Positions 36,015 through 41,418 of a stretch of 41,418 nt of DNA are shown here, piece after piece; the stretch's first letter is position 1, and every line of letters starts with the position of its first letter. This DNA is from Candidatus Aminicenantota bacterium (GTDB taxonomy: Bacteria > Acidobacteriota > Aminicenantia > UBA2199). Below the pieces are notes generated by a model that saw nothing but the letters and a program-made list of their open reading frames with translations, did no database searches and was not told where the DNA came from. The translations under genes were made by a program, and so were the position numbers. The stretch spans positions 1 to 41,418 of the forward strand of contig JALHTJ010000127.1 of assembly GCA_022865785.1 (NCBI GenBank), in the 5' to 3' direction.

Positions 36015-36209
36015 ATATCCCCTTCAGCCGCTTGGGGAAAAGAAAATCAGGCAAAAAGCCCAAAAAAAACACTGTAACAATGAAAATCTAATAACCAAGT
36101 AATATAGGCATTTGACAGAAAAAAAACTCCATAAGGCAAGCCTGTTTTGGATGTCCGAGTGTCAACATTTCCATATCCCCGATAAGTCTATAAAAAAAAC
36201 AAAAAAAAC

Positions 36210-36238
36210 TTGACATTTTATTTTCAATATGTTAATAA
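36210..36238 (+). promoter_or_regulatory. Candidate promoter of pil operon, TTGACA-N17-TAATAA
   Basis: Lies in AT-rich leader upstream of pilM. Confidence 0.5.
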
Positions 36239-36275
36239 AACTTTAGTATGAAAATTACATACAGTGGAGAGTGCC

Positions 36276-37358
36276 ATGCCTCTAATCGGTTTTAAAAAAT
36301 CCAAACCCATCGTTGGACTTGACATAGGTTCATTTGCTTTGAAACTGGTGGAGTTGAAGGCGAAAAAAAAAGGAAGCGAAACACGCTATGAACTTGTCTC
36401 CCTCGGCTATGAACCTGTTCCCTATCAATCCATCGTAGAAGGAAGCATAATGGATTCGACGGCTGTGGCCGAGGCCATTCAACATGTATTTTACGACAGC
36501 AAGGCCAAAACCAACCATATCGCATTTTCCGTGTCGGGAAGTTCGGTTATTGTCAAGAAGATTGAAGTACAGCGCCTGAATCCCGATGAAATGCACGAGC
36601 ACATCCTGTGGGAAGCCCGGCCGCACATCCCCTTCACTCCCGATGAGGTTAACATTGACTATGAAGTAATCGAATCTCCCGATTCCCCTCCTGACCGGGT
36701 GGGGGTTATTTTATCGGCGGTCAGAAAGGAAAAAATGAATGATTATCTCAACGTGATCACCAGCGCCACCAAGGTAGCCAATATCGTTGACCTGGATTCT
36801 TTTGCTGCCCTGAATAGCGTGCTGCTCAATTATGAACTGTACCGCGATAAGGTCCTGGCCATAATCAATATTGGGGCATCGATCTCCAATGTGATCATTT
36901 CCAAGGCCGGCCACCCTGTATTTGTCCGGGATATCGCTTTCGGCGGCAACCAGTTCACCGACCTGCTGCAAAAAGAATTGAATCTCAAGTATGAAAAGGC
37001 CGAAGCGGTCAAAAAAGGCCGTGCCGTAGAGGGAATCTCCACCGCTGCGGTTAAACCGATCATCAACATTGTGCTGAACGACCTGCGCAACGAAATCAAA
37101 AAGACGTTTGAATTTTACCGCTCCAATACCACAGAAGGCCGGATCGACAACATCCTGCTCTGTGGCGGCAGTGCCAACCTGGAAGCGATCACCGACTATT
37201 TCTCTCAGGAATTTGATATCCCGGTTGAAGTGGTTAATCCCTTCAACAATATCGACATCAATTACAAAAAGTTTGATCTGAACTTCATCAAGGACATGGC
37301 TCCGTTGTTTACGGTTGCCGTAGGTCTGGCCCTGAGGGCCGTAGGGGATTCGAGATGA
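36276..37358 (+). CDS. pilM: Type IV pilus assembly protein PilM
   Basis: PIVGLDIGSFALKLVEL, INIGASISNVIISKAG, LLCGGSANL; ATG 36276 preceded by ggag preferred over GTG 36264. Confidence 0.93.
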   Translation: MPLIGFKKSKPIVGLDIGSFALKLVELKAKKKGSETRYELVSLGYEPVPYQSIVEGSIMDSTAVAEAIQHVFYDSKAKTNHIAFSVSGSSVIVKKIEVQRLNPDEMHEHILWEARPHIPFTPDEVNIDYEVIESPDSPPDRVGVILSAVRKEKMNDYLNVITSATKVANIVDLDSFAALNSVLLNYELYRDKVLAIINIGASISNVIISKAGHPVFVRDIAFGGNQFTDLLQKELNLKYEKAEAVKKGRAVEGISTAAVKPIINIVLNDLRNEIKKTFEFYRSNTTEGRIDNILLCGGSANLEAITDYFSQEFDIPVEVVNPFNNIDINYKKFDLNFIKDMAPLFTVAVGLALRAVGDSR

Positions 37359-37954
37359 TCAAAATCAATTTATTAAAACCGGAAAAAAAAGAGGTGGCTG
37401 CTGGAGGGACGACCATCAGCTTGACCGAAGAGGCAAAGCCGAGCCAGTTGAGCCTGCCGGCGCTGATCGGCGCCATTGCCATCACGATTTGCGGCATCGG
37501 TTTGCTGTACTTCCTGCAATCAAGCGAACTGTCTTCTGAAACAAAACTGTTGGCTGACCGGACCCTCAGGAAGGCGGAACTTGAAAAAGTATTGAAGGAG
37601 CTTGCTGAAATTGAGACAACCAAATTGGAATTGGACAACAAAATAAAAATCATCACCGACCTGAAACTGCGGCAAAAAGATGTGGTTTTCATGATGGACA
37701 AAATGTCCAGAAGTCTGCCCGAATGGGTTTGGCTGACTAATTTGAATTTCAGGGGTGGGTCGGTGGCTATCAGCGGCAAAGCGCTTTCCAACAACCTGAT
37801 CGCGGATCTGATCAACAATCTGCAGAATTCGAATTCGTTTGTCAATGTCCAGTTGAAATCGACTACAAGAAAAAAGGAAGCCGGTATCGATATTTTTGAA
37901 TTTCGGATCGAATGTCAGTTTATCCGTCAGTCTGATCTCAATAAGGTGGTTTAA
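37355..37954 (+). CDS. pilN: Type IV pilus assembly protein PilN
   Basis: MIKINLLKPEKK, single TM, PEWVWLTNLNFRGGSVAISGKA; between pilM and pilO. Confidence 0.88.
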   Translation: MIKINLLKPEKKEVAAGGTTISLTEEAKPSQLSLPALIGAIAITICGIGLLYFLQSSELSSETKLLADRTLRKAELEKVLKELAEIETTKLELDNKIKIITDLKLRQKDVVFMMDKMSRSLPEWVWLTNLNFRGGSVAISGKALSNNLIADLINNLQNSNSFVNVQLKSTTRKKEAGIDIFEFRIECQFIRQSDLNKVV

Positions 37955-37955
37955 A

Positions 37956-38594
37956 ATGGAAATTCAAAATTTACCTTGGTATGGGCAATTGCTGGTTTTT
38001 CTGATTGTAGGTGTCGTCCTGTTCGGTATTTTTTATTTCGTCATTTATTCACCCACCCAGGACGAGATCGCGTCCATCGTAGTTCAAAGCGAAAGACTTG
38101 AGGATGAAATCCGCAAAGCGGAAAAAAATGAAAGTAAATTGGAAAAACTGAAGGAAGAAAAAGCGCTCAATGAAAAGATCCTGGAAGACTTGAAGGGTAT
38201 TCTGCCGGAGAAGAAAGAAGTGAGTCAGATTCTACGCAAGATCCAGGCCATCGCCTCCAATGCCCGCCTGAAAACCTCCACCTTCAATTTCAACAAGGAA
38301 ACCAACCGTGAAATCTATCTGGAATGGCCGATCGCCATCAGCCTGGAAGGCAACTATCACAATTTGGGCATATTTTTCGATCAGGTTGCGCGCCTGAAAA
38401 AAATATTCACCATTGACGGGCTGAATATCACTCCCCTGCGTTCTCTGAGTTATGATTATACGGTCCAGGCCAGTTTTACCGCCACAACCTATATCTATCG
38501 CGAAGGAGGCAAAATCAGGCAGGCCGTCCCCAAGCGCGCCCCGGCCCGCAGGCCTGCAGCTCCGGATACGGGGTTGAAACCAGGAGATTTTTAA
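37956..38594 (+). CDS. pilO: Type IV pilus assembly protein PilO
   Basis: TM + coiled coil, LKGILPEKKEVSQILRKIQAIA; Met at 37956 chosen. Confidence 0.88.
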   Translation: MEIQNLPWYGQLLVFLIVGVVLFGIFYFVIYSPTQDEIASIVVQSERLEDEIRKAEKNESKLEKLKEEKALNEKILEDLKGILPEKKEVSQILRKIQAIASNARLKTSTFNFNKETNREIYLEWPIAISLEGNYHNLGIFFDQVARLKKIFTIDGLNITPLRSLSYDYTVQASFTATTYIYREGGKIRQAVPKRAPARRPAAPDTGLKPGDF

Positions 38595-39068
38595 ATGAAA
38601 ACCATATTTGTTCTCTTTATTTTATTATTTTCCCTGTTTATGCAAGCCCAGGAAATACCCATGGATATTCCCGAGGCTAGTGATGAAGAGACCGCCGAGA
38701 TCAGTGTTATGCCCGGAGAGTTTGTCTACAATCCAGAAGGCCGCCGTGATCCTTTCTGGAACCTGCTGCAGGGCAAGAGTGTCAAGGAAAACCGCGAGGC
38801 CATAGAAGGCATCGCCGGACTGATGATCGATGAACTGGAACTCGAGGGCATCGTTTTTGCTCAAGGGTCTTTCAAGGCATTGCTGAAAGGTCCAGATACC
38901 AGGCCCTATATCGTTAGCATCGGCGACAAGGTCTATGACGGGGAAGTCGTGGCCATGGACAGAAATTCCGTCAGTTTCAAAAAAAGCTTAACCTTGGCCC
39001 TGGCCGGACAGAAAGAACGCATTCTTATAAAGACCTTAAATCCTGAAGAGGAGGAAGAAAGAAAATGA
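38595..39068 (+). CDS. pilP: PilP-like pilus assembly lipoprotein/periplasmic protein
   Basis: FVYNPEGRRDPFWNLL…LELEGIVFAQGSFKALLKGPDTRPYIVSIGDKVYDGEVV; operon position. Confidence 0.82.
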   Translation: MKTIFVLFILLFSLFMQAQEIPMDIPEASDEETAEISVMPGEFVYNPEGRRDPFWNLLQGKSVKENREAIEGIAGLMIDELELEGIVFAQGSFKALLKGPDTRPYIVSIGDKVYDGEVVAMDRNSVSFKKSLTLALAGQKERILIKTLNPEEEEERK

Positions 39069-41410
39069 AAAAAGCTACAAGTAGAATTTTGTTGATAGTT
39101 TTCTTTTTAATATGCGGCCTGGGGCTCGACGCCAAGGTGACCATCAACAAAATTGAATATTTCCCCGGCGAAGATTTCGTGCAACTGCACATGCAAACCG
39201 ACAAGATTCTCCCAATTCCCGATATTTTCTATCCTCAGAAAGACAACCTCAATCGCCTGGTCATGCGTATCAAGGATGTCGATTTCAAGGTGGAAAACAA
39301 TTACCTCACCTTCGATTCGCCTGTGATCCAGGACCTGAGCATCAAAAATTCCACTGACTTCACCGACGTTGAGATCACTTTAAAAAGCGATGTAAATTAC
39401 CGTGTATTCACCAACCAGACCGGTTTGTATATCGAATTCCCCGTGCTCAAGGGGCTGGCCACAGCAAAAGAGAAAAGCGTCGTTGTCGACCCGCAGCCCA
39501 GGCCAAAAACCACCCAGGATCCGCTTCCGGTCCGGACCGCTGCTGCGGGTTCCGGCCCAGTAAGTGTTCGGGACGTGAAAGTGACTTCTGCTGAACCCGG
39601 CCATATTTGCTTCGAATTCGTCTTGTCGGAACAAACCGAATATCGCGTCATACCGCTCGAACAGCAGCCGGTGCGCCTGGCCATCGACTTAAAGAACGCC
39701 CAGTCCAGGAAGATCCTTAAAACCGTAAATTTGCAGAATGTCAAAGCCATTCGCGGCGGTAATAATTCAGCCGAAGTCTTCCGTATCGTTTTTGATCTGA
39801 ACTACCTGAAGCATTTTTCGGTGCAGGCCAAAGGCAACCTGCTGCAGGTGGAATTTTTTGATAATTCGCAGCAGAGCCCGGCAATCCCGGTTGTGGCTCA
39901 GAAACAGGATATTGCAGACTTTTCCTCAACGCCGGCCCAACCGGTGTTGAAAACCGAACCGGTGGCCACCGTCAAAGCGCCAGACAAGATCTTGCTGACC
40001 CCTGCGGCAGAATCCATAGCCAGGCCCGCGGCTGCCAGCAAGGAATTTTTCGGACCGGAAAAATCCAAGGCCGAGAATGAGATTGCAAATCTGCAAGAGG
40101 ACGCCCCGGTCCAGGAAGAACCGGGACAGGTTCAAAACCTAAATTTCCAGAAGAAAACCGTCGATGAAGGCCGGCCGCAGTTTTCCGGAGACCCCTATGA
40201 TTTTTCCTTCAAGAATGCCGATATCAGCAACATACTAAAGTTCATCTCCAAAATTACCGGGTTGAACATGGTCATTGACCCCGATGTAACCGGTCGCTTC
40301 ACCTGCGAACTGGTGCAGGTCCCCTGGGACCAGGCCCTGGAGCTGGTCCTGAAAGTAAATGGCCTGGACATGGTCCAGGAGGGCAATATTCTGCGCATCG
40401 GCAAGGTGGAAAAACTGGCCCAGGAGTCCAAGCGTAGGCAGGAACTGCGCGAGGCGCGCGAAATGGAAGGCAACCTGGAAGTTTCTACCCGCACCCTGAG
40501 CTACGCCAAGGTCAAGGACGTGCAGGCGATCCTGAAAAAGCAGATGAGCCCGCGTGGCGAGCTGGTCATTGACGAGCGCACCAACACCTTGATCATTTCG
40601 GAAGTGCCGGATCGCATCAAGGTTATCGACGGACTGATCGACACCCTGGACGCCGCCAATCCCCAGGTGCAGATCGAGGCGCGCATTGTAGAAACTTCTA
40701 GTGAATCCTTGAATACCTTTGGTATCCAATGGGGTTACAACGCCATCGCTAACGCTTCACACGGCAACCAGACCAACATGATATTTCCCAACTCCGTTGT
40801 CAGCGGCGGCGTGGTGGAGTCTAAAACCAACCCCAACGGCTACGCCATCAATTTGCCGACGGCCGACAGCGTGGTGTTCCCGAAAATCTCCCTGGGCAAC
40901 ATCGCTGGCACATTCAATCTCGACGTAGCCTTGAGTGCCCTTACATCGAAGGGTAAAGCCAAAATTATTTCGGCACCTCGGGCTACCACCCAGAACAATA
41001 TGCCGGCCGAGATCACCCAGGGCGAGCGAATTCCCATCCAGACCAACCAGAACAACACCATCACCACCCAGTACATCAATGCTGCCTTGGAACTAAAAAT
41101 CACACCGCAGATCACGGCCAGGGGCTCGGTGATTATGCAGGTCGATATCAAGAACGACATCGCTGATTTTTCAAAACCTGTTAATGGTATGCCCACCATA
41201 AAAACCGAAACGGCCAAGACCACGGTCATGGTCCAAGACGGAGGTACAATTGTCATTGGTGGTTTATATAAAATAAATGAAGACAGCAGTAATACAGGAG
41301 TACCCATTTTGAGCCGAATTCCTCTTATTGGATCTTTATTTCGCAATTCGAGAAAATACGGAAAATCACAGGAACTGATGATCTTCATTACTCCGCGTAT
41401 CATTAAATAG
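39065..41410 (+). CDS. pilQ: Type IV pilus secretin PilQ (AMIN + secretin)
   Basis: AMIN-like domains, FSFKNADISNILKFISKITGLNMVIDPDVTGRFTCELVQVPWDQALELVLK, secretin core ending GVPILSRIPLIGSLFRNSRKYGKSQELMIFITPRIIK. Confidence 0.95.
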   Translation: MKKATSRILLIVFFLICGLGLDAKVTINKIEYFPGEDFVQLHMQTDKILPIPDIFYPQKDNLNRLVMRIKDVDFKVENNYLTFDSPVIQDLSIKNSTDFTDVEITLKSDVNYRVFTNQTGLYIEFPVLKGLATAKEKSVVVDPQPRPKTTQDPLPVRTAAAGSGPVSVRDVKVTSAEPGHICFEFVLSEQTEYRVIPLEQQPVRLAIDLKNAQSRKILKTVNLQNVKAIRGGNNSAEVFRIVFDLNYLKHFSVQAKGNLLQVEFFDNSQQSPAIPVVAQKQDIADFSSTPAQPVLKTEPVATVKAPDKILLTPAAESIARPAAASKEFFGPEKSKAENEIANLQEDAPVQEEPGQVQNLNFQKKTVDEGRPQFSGDPYDFSFKNADISNILKFISKITGLNMVIDPDVTGRFTCELVQVPWDQALELVLKVNGLDMVQEGNILRIGKVEKLAQESKRRQELREAREMEGNLEVSTRTLSYAKVKDVQAILKKQMSPRGELVIDERTNTLIISEVPDRIKVIDGLIDTLDAANPQVQIEARIVETSSESLNTFGIQWGYNAIANASHGNQTNMIFPNSVVSGGVVESKTNPNGYAINLPTADSVVFPKISLGNIAGTFNLDVALSALTSKGKAKIISAPRATTQNNMPAEITQGERIPIQTNQNNTITTQYINAALELKITPQITARGSVIMQVDIKNDIADFSKPVNGMPTIKTETAKTTVMVQDGGTIVIGGLYKINEDSSNTGVPILSRIPLIGSLFRNSRKYGKSQELMIFITPRIIK

Positions 41411-41418
41411 GAGGGAAA

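Noticed and set aside
36264-36275. GTG start at 36264 for pilM
   Set aside because: ATG at 36276 has a ggag SD at good spacing, and the GTG overlaps that SD.

Overview
The window looks like a dense chromosomal segment of a Gram-negative-type bacterium: LptB, outer-membrane secretin PilQ and Tricorn are present, and the phylum is not determinable here (an Acidobacteria/Aminicenantes-like lineage is only a guess). Recognisable blocks: the 3' part of a Tricorn-type S41 protease; a minus-strand UV/nucleotide cassette (unknown ORF - dcd - SPL-like radical SAM - uvsE); an MFS transporter and a CDF transporter; a C69 dipeptidase; an RlmD/RumA-type methyltransferase; an HD protein-lptB-PflX-like radical SAM cluster; DUF401; PseG-like + rocD; a CBS protein; a secreted C26-like amidotransferase; a DUF177-rpmF-plsX-fabG-acpP-fabF operon; an alkaline-phosphatase-superfamily lipoprotein; an M16 peptidase; an ECF sigma / membrane zf-HC2-TPR anti-sigma / CARDB-like / divergent CHAT protease module; fabD; and pilMNOPQ. 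The strongest non-routine observations are (i) the CHAT protease divergent to an ECF sigma/anti-sigma pair, with all putative sensory parts predicted exported; (ii) a RAYT (REP-associated transposase) C-terminal remnant embedded among the REP-like palindromes it resembles, which also occur as two-type pairs elsewhere; (iii) several near-consensus sigma70 promoters whose -10 box almost abuts the ATG, predicting leaderless mRNAs; (iv) the UV-repair-like cassette with an unknown head gene and an SPL-like protein that seems to lack the canonical H-donor cysteine. No CRISPR array, rRNA or tRNA was recognised by eye. All family calls are from reading the translations; no database search was run.
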